DNA of 48,265 bases, taken from assembly GCA_016784965.1 (NCBI GenBank), contig JADHTQ010000035.1, forward strand, positions 1 to 48,265, written 5' to 3'. Source of the stretch: Bacteriovoracaceae bacterium (GTDB lineage: Bacteria > Bdellovibrionota > Bacteriovoracia > Bacteriovoracales > Bacteriovoracaceae). Below, one piece after another: positions 37,981 to 46,624 of the stretch; positions within the stretch are counted from its first letter, which is position 1; each line of letters opens with the position of its first letter. Below the pieces are notes generated by a model. That model searched no databases, was not told the DNA's origin, and saw only the letters and a list, made by a program, of their open reading frames with translations. The position numbers and the translations under genes are program-made.

Positions 37981-39876
37981 ATGATTAAGAAGTTATGGCA
38001 AATTTTTTCTCTCTCTCTTCTCTTGCTGCTCGTCTCTTGCGCAATGCTGCATAATGATAAGCTGACCAAACATGCTGATGAAGCAAAACAAGAAATAATA
38101 AAAGTAGCAGAACTACATGAAAACCTATCACCTGAAGAGTTGATTGCCCAAACCTCTAAAAAGTTTGATGCCTTAATAGCGAAGGCAAAGCAACAAGGTC
38201 CCGAAATGGTGCGCTTTTTTGCAAGTGACCTTTACTTAAAAGGATCAGACGCATCGCTGCATGGGAATCATAAGACAGCAGCTTTTATTTTCAAATATGT
38301 TTTAAAACTCACACCAGAAGATAGCTATTTAAAGCAAAGATATGCTGTAGAGCTAATTCATGTCGGTGAAATGACGCAAGCAATGGACATTCTTGAAAAA
38401 CTATTTGAAAACAAGGAGACACAAACAGAAAAAGTCGGTTTAATACTTGGAGGCATATATACCGCATTAAACTATGGGGATAAAGCACAGCAAACTTATA
38501 AAAAAATTCTCAGTCTAAATAGCAAGAGCGAAGAAGCATGTATGTTTCTAGCAAAGTCGTACGCCACAAAAAATCAGTTTAAAAGTGCCAATAAGTTACT
38601 AGGCAAGTGTGAGAAGCAGATTAAAAACAAGGGAATATTTTCTTATTTCAGAGGTAAGGTTGCACTCGACCGCAGCAAAAGAAAACAAGCCAAAAAATAT
38701 TTTAAAAAATCATTAAAAATTGAACCTACCTTCTATCAAGCTGCCTTGGCTTTAGGCCTCTTGGAAGAAGAGGGGGAGGGAAAAGAGAATTTTGAGCGTG
38801 CCCAAAAAATTTACAAAGACTTTTTAGAAAAAAGGCCTGATAACTTCGTAATATTGACCAGACTGACACAATTGTTGTTTATTGAAGGCAAGTTTAAAGA
38901 AGCAATTCCCTACTTGGAACAATTAACAAGTATAGATCAAGAAGACCTAAACCTAAAAGTAAAGCTTGGAATAATTTATACTGACGAAAATCGCATTGAT
39001 GAGGCAAAAAGTATCTTCAAAGAAATTTTAAAGCAAGCACCTAATTCAGACAAAGTCTTATACTACCTCGGTTCACTTTATCAAGAAACTGAAGATTACA
39101 ACCAAGCCATTGAATATTTTAATAATATTCAATCAGACAGTCCTTTGTTTTATGACAGCTGCTTACAGATTGGCAAAATGCTACATGTTTATGCTCTACA
39201 AGATTTTATCAAAGGAAAGAATGGGCATCTACAAAAGCTTGAGGATTATGTCTATCTAAAGGCAGGCCAACACCGAGAAATCAGTGTCGATTTAATGGTT
39301 ATTTTGGCAAGTTACTACGAAAACACTAAGAATCTCACCAAGGCAATCGCTATTATGGAGTCAATTCAAAGTGAGAAAGGATATGTAAATGAACACGACT
39401 ATTATGTCGCATCACTATACGAAAAAAATGATCAATTTAGTAAAGCTGAAGTGATAATTAAAAATATTTTGGCCGAAGAACCCAATAACGCCGATGCCTT
39501 GAACTTTTTGGGATATTCTTATTTGGACAAAGACATCAGTCTCGATAAAGCTTACGAGTATATTGCAAAGGCCGTAAAATTAAAACCCGATGATGGATAT
39601 ATTCAAGATTCTTTGGGCTGGTACTACTACAAGCGGGGAGAATTTAAGCGGGCGTTAAAAATAATTAAAAGAGCTTGGGAAAAGGTCAAAGATGATGTAG
39701 TTATTAACAAACACTTGGCTACAATTTATGCTGATATGAAAAAATACAAGTTGGCCAAGAAATTTTTTGTGGAGGCATTAAAACATTGTACTGTCGAATC
39801 GGATCGAATGGAATTGAACAAGGCTATAGAAGACTTAGAGCAACATCGACTACCAGCTTCAGTCGAGCAAAAATAA
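37981..39876 (+). CDS. TPR-repeat lipoprotein
   Basis: A 631-residue lipoprotein: signal peptide ending in lipobox LVSC with the acylated Cys at residue 20, then many tetratricopeptide repeats covering most of the chain (for example SDKVLYYLGSLYQETEDYNQAIEYF and the C-terminal DALNFLGYSYLDKD and DSLGWYYYKRGEFKRALK). TPR lipoproteins hold protein complexes together, often at the outer membrane. The ribosome binding site is poor (GGTG seven bases upstream), while a strong AAGGAG lies further up before a three-codon ORF. Its 3' end overlaps the LolB-like gene by about 90 bases, which suggests joint translation. Confidence 0.85.
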   Translation: MIKKLWQIFSLSLLLLLVSCAMLHNDKLTKHADEAKQEIIKVAELHENLSPEELIAQTSKKFDALIAKAKQQGPEMVRFFASDLYLKGSDASLHGNHKTAAFIFKYVLKLTPEDSYLKQRYAVELIHVGEMTQAMDILEKLFENKETQTEKVGLILGGIYTALNYGDKAQQTYKKILSLNSKSEEACMFLAKSYATKNQFKSANKLLGKCEKQIKNKGIFSYFRGKVALDRSKRKQAKKYFKKSLKIEPTFYQAALALGLLEEEGEGKENFERAQKIYKDFLEKRPDNFVILTRLTQLLFIEGKFKEAIPYLEQLTSIDQEDLNLKVKLGIIYTDENRIDEAKSIFKEILKQAPNSDKVLYYLGSLYQETEDYNQAIEYFNNIQSDSPLFYDSCLQIGKMLHVYALQDFIKGKNGHLQKLEDYVYLKAGQHREISVDLMVILASYYENTKNLTKAIAIMESIQSEKGYVNEHDYYVASLYEKNDQFSKAEVIIKNILAEEPNNADALNFLGYSYLDKDISLDKAYEYIAKAVKLKPDDGYIQDSLGWYYYKRGEFKRALKIIKRAWEKVKDDVVINKHLATIYADMKKYKLAKKFFVEALKHCTVESDRMELNKAIEDLEQHRLPASVEQK

Positions 39877-40634
39877 CTGTTACTTTCTTTTCTAGTTTAA
39901 TTCTATCAATTTTTGTAACATCATGTGCCACCACTGAGTGGACAGATAAATTAAAGCTTTCAGAAGCTTTTTCCTCCTCAATTAATAGGATCTGCTTATC
40001 TGGGGAAGGTAGAGGACGCGTGCAAATATCAAAAAAACGCCATTCTTTCGATTATGAAAGCTTACTAGATGTTAAAAAAGATCAGTGGATTCTCACATTC
40101 CAAATCCCACTGTATGGTGAGGAGGTATTTTTTCTTGACTACCGAGATGCATATAAAGGTCCTGTGAAAGTAAATGGTAGTTTTTATAATAAAATTAAAC
40201 AAAGACATTCCAAATATTATGCAAGTGCAAAAAGCCTAAAGTTGCTAGAAAAGCATATTGAAATGCTTGCCATTTTCTTTAAGTTTTACACCCAGCATAA
40301 AAAGAAATTACTACCAAAGAAGCTATGCTCTAGAGGAAAACAAACTAATGGGAAATATCGGGGCATATGTAAAATCCTAGAAATAAATCGAAGATTTGTT
40401 TGGAAACTTGATACAAATTCAGATGATTTTACAATAGATTTCAAGTTGAGCAAGAACCGTCATTTCATAGTAAAGGCCTTAGACCTGTATTTTGACCACT
40501 ATAAAAGAGTAAATTTATCTTTGGTCGATACCTCAAAGGGATCAAATCCTTCTGGCCAACCTATAGAGATAAATCTATTTTCAAATAATTGCACAATGCG
40601 TCCGCAACAAAAGCAGCCTTCAACTACTATTTGA
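39786..40634 (+). CDS. Lipoprotein, possibly LolB-like
   Basis: About 282 residues. An N-terminal hydrophobic stretch ends in lipobox VTSC with Cys at residue 47 if translation begins at TTG 39786, which has GGAGG ten bases upstream inside the TPR gene; no ATG or GTG lies between that TTG and the lipobox. Downstream, GEGRGRVQI, then a strand-rich segment with a Trp and QIPLYGEEVFFLDY, resemble LolB, the outer-membrane receptor that inserts lipoproteins. The match is by eye and modest; a plain unknown lipoprotein is the alternative. Confidence 0.55.
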   Translation: MYCRIGSNGIEQGYRRLRATSTTSFSRAKITVTFFSSLILSIFVTSCATTEWTDKLKLSEAFSSSINRICLSGEGRGRVQISKKRHSFDYESLLDVKKDQWILTFQIPLYGEEVFFLDYRDAYKGPVKVNGSFYNKIKQRHSKYYASAKSLKLLEKHIEMLAIFFKFYTQHKKKLLPKKLCSRGKQTNGKYRGICKILEINRRFVWKLDTNSDDFTIDFKLSKNRHFIVKALDLYFDHYKRVNLSLVDTSKGSNPSGQPIEINLFSNNCTMRPQQKQPSTTI

Positions 40635-40643
40635 TATAATAAT

Positions 40644-40669
40644 ATGTAGCAATATTATGTAGCAATATA
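40644..40669 (+). repeat. Tandem 13-bp repeat
   Basis: ATGTAGCAATATT is followed directly by ATGTAGCAATATA, 12 of 13 bases identical, ten bases after the stop of the LolB-like gene and about 100 bases before the peptide-transporter operon. It may be a regulatory binding site or a replication slip. The remainder of 40670-40769 holds no gene; it should carry the promoter of the transporter operon. Confidence 0.6.
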
Positions 40670-40769
40670 GCGATAAGTTCTGTATAGTCCCCTCGACTTC
40701 TTTGTAGAATACTCACAAAAGTTGTTCAATTATTTAACTTAACCATTTATTGAAACGTTCGGGGGAATC

Positions 40770-42536
40770 ATGATGAAAAACATTACAACACTACTCACCG
40801 TTTTTGCTTTTATACTCGGTATTGGCGGTTGTACAAAAAAAGTTGATGTTAAAGAGAGAGTGTTAAATCTTGCTGTTGGGTCAAAAATCAAAGGTATGGA
40901 CCCAATTTATGCCAACGATAGATACTCAAGTAACGAGGTTGGTAGAGTTTATGAAGGTCTACTTGAGTATCACTACTTAAAAAGACCATACACACTAGTT
41001 CCAAATCTTGCTGAAGCAATGCCAGCAGTTTCTGCAGACGGTCTTACCTATACATTTAAAGTCAAAAAGGGCGTCTATTTTCACGACGACAAAGCTTTCA
41101 CAGACGGTAAAGGCAGAGAGCTTGTTGCAGAAGATTTCGTTTATTCAATTAAACGCTTGGCCGACCCAAAGCTTCAATCGCTTGGATGGTGGGTTCTTGA
41201 TGGAAAAATTAAAGGACTAAATGAATGGCGAAAGAAAAACTCTGCTCTTCCAAAAGTAAATTATGATGAGGTTGTTGAGGGAGTTAAGGCACTGGATCGA
41301 TATACAGTACAATTTAAGTTGAGCAAAAGTTTTCCACAATTTTTATACTCGCTGGCCATGACCTTTACCTTTGCAACTGCTAGGGAAGTAGTCGAGCATT
41401 ACGGTAAAGAATTTCTAAACCATCCAGTTGGAACTGGCGCATTTGTTCTACCAGAATTCAAGCAGAGTAATAAAATAATTTACACTAAAAACCCAAAATT
41501 TAGAAAGAAGCTGTACCCAAGTGAAGCTTCAGAAGAATTTAAGCAAAAGGGCTACTTAGCTGATGCAGGTAAACAGTTACCTTTGGTGGACAAGGTAGTC
41601 GTTCACATTATGGTTGAAGCGCAACCTAGATGGCTTAACTTCCAAAAAGGTAATATCGACTACTTAGGGATTCCAAAAGATAATTTTGCTTCAACGATTA
41701 CTCCAAGCAAAACCCTTACACCTGAGCAAAAGAAAAAGGGGTTGATACTTTCAATCACGCCATCTTTGGATATTACCTATATGGCTTTCAACAATGACTC
41801 TGATCTGTTCAAGAACATTAAACTCAGAAGAGCAATGAGTCTTGCTTACGATGTCAATAAGTCAAATGAACTATTTTACAATGGTACCGGTCTTCCCGCT
41901 CAGTCGGTAGTTCCTCCAGGTATTGCCGGAAACATTAAAGGCTACGTTAATCCTTACCGCGGAACCGATGTAGCAAAGGCCAAAGCACTACTTGTTGAAG
42001 CTGGTTACCCAGAAGGTAAAGGTCTTCCTGCCATTACTTACGATATTTCTGTCAGCACAGTTGCAAGGCAAATGGGTGAGTTTTTCAAAAAGCAAATGAA
42101 GGAAATTGGCATCAATATCAAAGTACAAGCAAATCCATGGCCAGAGCTACAAAAGAAAGTTGATACTAGGAAAGTTATGATGTACGGCATGGCTTGGGGC
42201 GCTGATTACCCAGATGCAGAAAACTTTCTACAACTTCTTTATGGACCAAATAAACCCCCAGGGCCAAACGGTTCTGGCTTTAACAATGAAGAGTTCAACC
42301 GACTTTATAAAGTGGCTTCTTTGATGCAAGATACTCCAGAAAGAACTGCTCTTTATGAAAAAATGAATAGAATGATTGCCGAAGAGATGCCAGTTATTTG
42401 GGGTCTACATAGACAGGACTATGTTCTATATCAGGGATGGCTAAAAAATTACATAAGATCAGACTTTGAAACTGGTCAGGTGCAATACTTGAATATGGAT
42501 ATTGAAAAGAAAAAGGCGCTACTTAGTAAATTCTAG
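40770..42536 (+). CDS. Peptide ABC transporter, substrate-binding lipoprotein
   Basis: A 588-residue family-5 extracellular solute-binding protein (DppA/OppA type), with signal peptide and lipobox IGGC (Cys 21). The start of the mature chain, NLAVGSKIKGMDPIYANDRYS, then LVPNLAEAMPAVSADGLTYTFKVKKGVYFHDD, is typical of the family. It delivers di- or oligopeptides to the permeases encoded next. Substrate length cannot be read from the sequence. The lipidated form is Gram-positive-like but also common in this lineage and may be held at the inner or outer membrane. Confidence 0.93.
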   Translation: MMKNITTLLTVFAFILGIGGCTKKVDVKERVLNLAVGSKIKGMDPIYANDRYSSNEVGRVYEGLLEYHYLKRPYTLVPNLAEAMPAVSADGLTYTFKVKKGVYFHDDKAFTDGKGRELVAEDFVYSIKRLADPKLQSLGWWVLDGKIKGLNEWRKKNSALPKVNYDEVVEGVKALDRYTVQFKLSKSFPQFLYSLAMTFTFATAREVVEHYGKEFLNHPVGTGAFVLPEFKQSNKIIYTKNPKFRKKLYPSEASEEFKQKGYLADAGKQLPLVDKVVVHIMVEAQPRWLNFQKGNIDYLGIPKDNFASTITPSKTLTPEQKKKGLILSITPSLDITYMAFNNDSDLFKNIKLRRAMSLAYDVNKSNELFYNGTGLPAQSVVPPGIAGNIKGYVNPYRGTDVAKAKALLVEAGYPEGKGLPAITYDISVSTVARQMGEFFKKQMKEIGINIKVQANPWPELQKKVDTRKVMMYGMAWGADYPDAENFLQLLYGPNKPPGPNGSGFNNEEFNRLYKVASLMQDTPERTALYEKMNRMIAEEMPVIWGLHRQDYVLYQGWLKNYIRSDFETGQVQYLNMDIEKKKALLSKF

Positions 42537-42555
42537 GATACGAGGTTAAAAAACT

Positions 42556-43497
42556 GTGAATATCTATATTTATACTATCAGACGGCTTTTATACGTAATT
42601 CCAGTTCTGCTTGGAGTTTGTTTTATCATCTTTTTTCTCTTTAATGTGGTATCTCCGGATCCCGCTAGAATGATGTTAGACAAACATGCGACCGTGAAAC
42701 AAATTGCAGAAATGAGGCATGAATTGGGGCTCGACCGACCCTTTTTCATGCAATATCTTGATGTGGTAAAATCTGCTTTTACTTTCAATTTCGGACGGTC
42801 TTGGTCAACGAGACAAGAGATCTCTGAAATGATTATGGATGGAGCAATACCCTCATTAAGCCTATCATTTCCCGCTTTTTTTCTTGCGACGCTTATATCA
42901 ATTTGTATATCCCTGTTTGTGTCTTTTTTTCGGGGCAAAGTTATCGACAGATTAGCGGTAATATTTTGCGTTGGCATGATGAGCGTTTCTAGTTTGGCCT
43001 ACATTTTATTTGGCCAGTGGTTTTTGGCCTATCACATGGGATTATTTGAAATTTCGGGGTATGAGTTTGGTTTTCCTTTCTTTATACCTTATGTGATTTT
43101 ACCAATAATCATCTGGATAATTCTATCTATTGGTCCCGATGTTCGATTTTATAGAACAGTAATTCTAGATGAAATATACCAGGATTACGTGAGGACCGCT
43201 AGGGCAAAGGGATTAAGTGAAATTGTGATTTTGTTTAAGCATGTCTTAAAAAATGCCATGATTCCGATTATTACTTATGTCGTAATTAGAATTCCTTTTT
43301 TAATTTTAGGGGCGCTTCTACTTGAGAGCTTTTTTAGTATCCCAGGACTTGGCGGAATTACTCTAGACGCTGTGAAATCCTCTGATTTTCCAGTACTTAA
43401 GGCCATGACTGTATTAAGCTCTATCGCATATATTACGTTTAGTGTCATTACTGATGTTCTGTACACCGTGGTTGATCCTAGGGTTAGACTAAAATAG
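42556..43497 (+). CDS. dppB: Peptide ABC transporter permease, DppB type
   Basis: A 313-residue inner-membrane permease with about six transmembrane segments. The EAA-type loop (DYVRTARAKGLSE, about residues 212-224) that contacts the ATPases is present, and the family C-terminus ends DVLYTVVDPRVRLK. The start is a GTG with GAGG about 11 bases upstream. It is the second gene of the operon, 20 bases after the binding protein. Confidence 0.93.
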   Translation: MNIYIYTIRRLLYVIPVLLGVCFIIFFLFNVVSPDPARMMLDKHATVKQIAEMRHELGLDRPFFMQYLDVVKSAFTFNFGRSWSTRQEISEMIMDGAIPSLSLSFPAFFLATLISICISLFVSFFRGKVIDRLAVIFCVGMMSVSSLAYILFGQWFLAYHMGLFEISGYEFGFPFFIPYVILPIIIWIILSIGPDVRFYRTVILDEIYQDYVRTARAKGLSEIVILFKHVLKNAMIPIITYVVIRIPFLILGALLLESFFSIPGLGGITLDAVKSSDFPVLKAMTVLSSIAYITFSVITDVLYTVVDPRVRLK

Positions 43498-43518
43498 AAG
43501 AAAGAAGGTTTATAAAAA

Positions 43519-44424
43519 ATGGAAAGTGCACAAACTGCAGATTTTTCTCAAAATACATCCAAGACAAAGGTGGCAAAATCTAAATCTCTTTGGCAACATG
43601 CATTCTCTAGTTTACTGAAAGACAAAATAGCAGTAATTGCTTTTAGTTTTGTGCTACTTTATGCTGTTGTTGCTCTAGGTGCTGGACTTGGCATTATTGC
43701 CAGCGACTGGACCAAAGAGATCGGCCCATCTTATGCTGCCCCCACTTTTAAATACATATTAGGTACTGATATCTTTGGTAGATCTGTTGCACTAAAAGCC
43801 ATCAAAGGAACCCAAGTTGCTATGTTGGTAGGTCTGTTTACTGCAATGCTATCCATCACTATTGGTGTTACTTTGGGCGCAATTGCCGGTTACTTTGGAG
43901 GTAGGATCGACGAGTTTATCGTATGGTTTTATACTACTTTCTCTTCAATACCGTACATCATGCTACTAATGACATTTGCATTTATCCTGGGCAAGGGGGT
44001 TACTTCCGTTTGCCTGGCACTGGGCTTAAGTAGCTGGGTGAGTCTTTGTAGGCTAATTCGTGGAGAGGTGATAAGGCATAAGGATCGAGAATACGTCCAT
44101 GCGGCGGCAGCTATTGGTGGAGGGGATTTTCGGAAGTTATTTTTGCACATTCTCCCCAATGTTTTCCACATTGTGATTATTAACTTTTCACTCACATTCC
44201 AAATGGCCATTAAATCAGAAGTTATTTTGTCTTACTTAGGAATTGGTGTTCAAGAATTGCCCAGTTGGGGTAGAATGATTGATGAGGCCAAGGATGAATT
44301 GGCCAGAGGTGTTTGGTGGCAGCTAGCGGCTGCGGCTTTGGCCATGTTTATAATTGTTTTAGCATTTAACCTCTTAGGGGACGCACTAAGAGATGCCTTA
44401 GATCCAAAATTGAAGGGTAAGTAG
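43519..44424 (+). CDS. dppC: Peptide ABC transporter permease, DppC type
   Basis: A 301-residue permease that pairs with the preceding one. It has the N-terminal DppC/OppC extension, GTDIFGRSVALKAIKGTQVAMLVG, the EAA loop (REYVHAAAAIGGGD) and the end LLGDALRDALDPKLKGK. About six membrane segments are visible. Its stop codon directly touches the ATG of the next gene. Confidence 0.93.
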   Translation: MESAQTADFSQNTSKTKVAKSKSLWQHAFSSLLKDKIAVIAFSFVLLYAVVALGAGLGIIASDWTKEIGPSYAAPTFKYILGTDIFGRSVALKAIKGTQVAMLVGLFTAMLSITIGVTLGAIAGYFGGRIDEFIVWFYTTFSSIPYIMLLMTFAFILGKGVTSVCLALGLSSWVSLCRLIRGEVIRHKDREYVHAAAAIGGGDFRKLFLHILPNVFHIVIINFSLTFQMAIKSEVILSYLGIGVQELPSWGRMIDEAKDELARGVWWQLAAAALAMFIIVLAFNLLGDALRDALDPKLKGK

Positions 44425-45420
44425 ATGGGCGAAAAAATTTTAGAAGTAACCGATTTAAAAGTGGAATTTAATACCGACCAGGGTCGAATTAATGCCGTTA
44501 AAGGTGTTAGTTTCGATGTATATAAAGGCAAAACATTGGGTATCGTAGGTGAGTCTGGATCTGGAAAATCAGTCAGTGCCTTATCTATAATGCGCCTGAT
44601 TCCTGATCCTCCCGGAAGAATAGTTGGTGGCAAGGCTTTATTTAAAGGTCAAGATTTACTACAAATTCCAATGAATAAAATGAGAAACATTCGCGGTAAT
44701 AAAATTGCGATGATTTTTCAAGAACCAATGACCTCCTTAAATCCCGTATTTACCTGTGGGAGTCAAATTGAAGAGGTTTTGGCCATTCACCAGATGCAGC
44801 TAACCAAGCAGCAAAGAAAGAATAAAGCCGTTGAGTTACTTGACTTAGTCGGGATTCCAGCACCAGAAAAACGTATAAAAGAATACCCTCATCAACTCTC
44901 TGGAGGTATGCGACAAAGAGTAATGATCGCCATGTCGCTGGCCTGCGAGCCAGATATTCTTATTGCAGATGAGCCAACTACTGCCTTAGACGTGACAATT
45001 CAGGCCCAAATTTTAGAGTTAATGCATTCTTTGCAGAAAGAATTAGGTATGGGACTCATCATGATAACCCATGACCTGGGTGTTGTCGCTGAAGTTTGTG
45101 ATGACGTATCGGTCATGTATTGTGGCAAAATCGTCGAAGCGGCAGATGTAAGAACTCTTTTTACTCGGCCCAAACATCCATATACTAAAGGTCTTATAAA
45201 TTCTATTCCCTCATATGACGCTACTGATGAAGGGGAAAAAGAACGTCTTCAGACAATTAGAGGGATGGTTCCCTCTCTTTTTGACTTGCCTACAGGTTGT
45301 AGCTTTCAAGATCGTTGTGATTTTGCAAGTGATAAATGCAGGGGATTTGATGGGAATCCAATTTTGAAAAAGATCGCCGATGGACATGAAGTGTCTTGTT
45401 GGCATCCATTATCAAATTGA
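44425..45420 (+). CDS. dppD: Peptide ABC transporter ATPase, DppD type
   Basis: A 331-residue nucleotide-binding subunit. Walker A GESGSGKSVSALS, Q-loop FQEPMTSLNPVF, signature LSGGMRQRVMIAMS and Walker B ILIADEPTTALD are all intact, and the oligopeptide-specific C-terminal domain with four cysteines (a probable iron-sulfur or zinc site, CSFQDRCDFASDKCR plus CWHP) follows. The start touches the stop of dppC. Confidence 0.95.
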   Translation: MGEKILEVTDLKVEFNTDQGRINAVKGVSFDVYKGKTLGIVGESGSGKSVSALSIMRLIPDPPGRIVGGKALFKGQDLLQIPMNKMRNIRGNKIAMIFQEPMTSLNPVFTCGSQIEEVLAIHQMQLTKQQRKNKAVELLDLVGIPAPEKRIKEYPHQLSGGMRQRVMIAMSLACEPDILIADEPTTALDVTIQAQILELMHSLQKELGMGLIMITHDLGVVAEVCDDVSVMYCGKIVEAADVRTLFTRPKHPYTKGLINSIPSYDATDEGEKERLQTIRGMVPSLFDLPTGCSFQDRCDFASDKCRGFDGNPILKKIADGHEVSCWHPLSN

Positions 45421-45445
45421 TATTATCAGACATAGGATAAATAAC

Positions 45446-46429
45446 ATGAGTTCTGGAGAAAAATATTTATTAGAAGTACAAGGACTAACCAAGCGTTTCC
45501 CCGTCAGAGGTGGAATACTTGGAAGAGAGTTAACTGCCGTTAAAGCTGTAAATGATGTCAGCTTTGGGATTAAAAAAGGCGAAACCCTAGGTTTGGTTGG
45601 TGAATCTGGATGTGGCAAAACTACCCTTGGAAGGTGTATCTTAAGGCTAATAGAGCCCACAGCGGGAAAAATTCTCTATAATGGTGAAGATGTAATTCAG
45701 TTTGATAAAAACCAGATGAGAAGAATTAGAAGAAAAATGCAGATTATCTTTCAAGATCCCTATGCATCGCTAAATCCAAGAATGACTGTTGGAAGCATCT
45801 TGTCAGAACCAATGAATATACATCAACTCTTCCTTGAAAAAAATGAAAGAAAGAAAAGATTATACGAACTTTTAGACTGTGTGCACCTTCCCAAAGATGT
45901 ACTCAATAAATATCCCCACGAATTTTCTGGGGGACAAAGGCAGAGGATCTGTATTGCCAGGGCCCTTGCTGTTGAGCCAGAATTTATTGTTTGTGATGAG
46001 CCAGTCTCGGCGTTGGACGTTTCAGTTCAGGCCCAAGTCGTCAATCTTTTGATGGATCTACAAAAAGAGTTGGGTCTTACATACTTGTTTATCGCCCATG
46101 ATTTAAAAGTTGTTGAGTATATTTCTTCGCGAGTAGCCGTTATGTATTTGGGCCATACTGTTGAGTTGGCTTCATCAAGTGAGCTATATGGTGCCTCAAA
46201 GCATCCATACACAAAGGCCCTATTTTCAGCAATTCCCAAGCCTGATCCAATAAACAAACAAGAGCGGATTATCTTACAGGGAGACCTACCAAGCCCCATG
46301 AATCCACCCAATGGGTGTCATTTTCACCCTAGGTGTTGGCTGAAATCCGATCTTTGCCTAAAAGATTACCCAAACGTTACAAAGCAGAGTCACTCTCATG
46401 AATTTCGCTGTTTTCATCCAACTGCATAA
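45446..46429 (+). CDS. dppF: Peptide ABC transporter ATPase, DppF type
   Basis: About 327 residues. Walker A GESGCGKTTLGRC, Q-loop FQDPYASLNPR, signature FSGGQRQRICIARAL and Walker B FIVCDEPVSALD are intact; the C-terminal motif CHFHPRCWLKSDLC with CFHP follows. A longer frame starts at 45380, but the ATG at 45446 has AGGA eight bases upstream and lies just after the dppD stop, so it is the likely start. It closes the five-gene importer operon. Confidence 0.95.
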   Translation: MSSGEKYLLEVQGLTKRFPVRGGILGRELTAVKAVNDVSFGIKKGETLGLVGESGCGKTTLGRCILRLIEPTAGKILYNGEDVIQFDKNQMRRIRRKMQIIFQDPYASLNPRMTVGSILSEPMNIHQLFLEKNERKKRLYELLDCVHLPKDVLNKYPHEFSGGQRQRICIARALAVEPEFIVCDEPVSALDVSVQAQVVNLLMDLQKELGLTYLFIAHDLKVVEYISSRVAVMYLGHTVELASSSELYGASKHPYTKALFSAIPKPDPINKQERIILQGDLPSPMNPPNGCHFHPRCWLKSDLCLKDYPNVTKQSHSHEFRCFHPTA

Positions 46430-46624
46430 TTTGCATTTTGAAAATTTCTTCTTGTCAGTTCCTCTGGAAATGAGTAAAAGATTATTAATCCTGACTTCGA
46501 CACAATACACAGCATAAAATCGCTGATAGGCGCATAAATAGGCGATCCATTTTTAAATTTAAATTGTAGTGCCCCAGCGAGATATATCTTGACAGGACTG
46601 AAATGCTTTTGTAAAGTTCTTTTC
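46430..46624. other. Gap between the transporter operon and the transposase, probable IS left end
   Basis: 195 bases with no gene I can support. A terminator for the transporter operon is not obvious. Short structures include direct repeats of ATAGGCG near 46526-46550 within a weak ATCGC/GCGAT inverted repeat. The left end of the insertion sequence should fall here, but without the right end its inverted repeat cannot be set. Confidence 0.5.
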
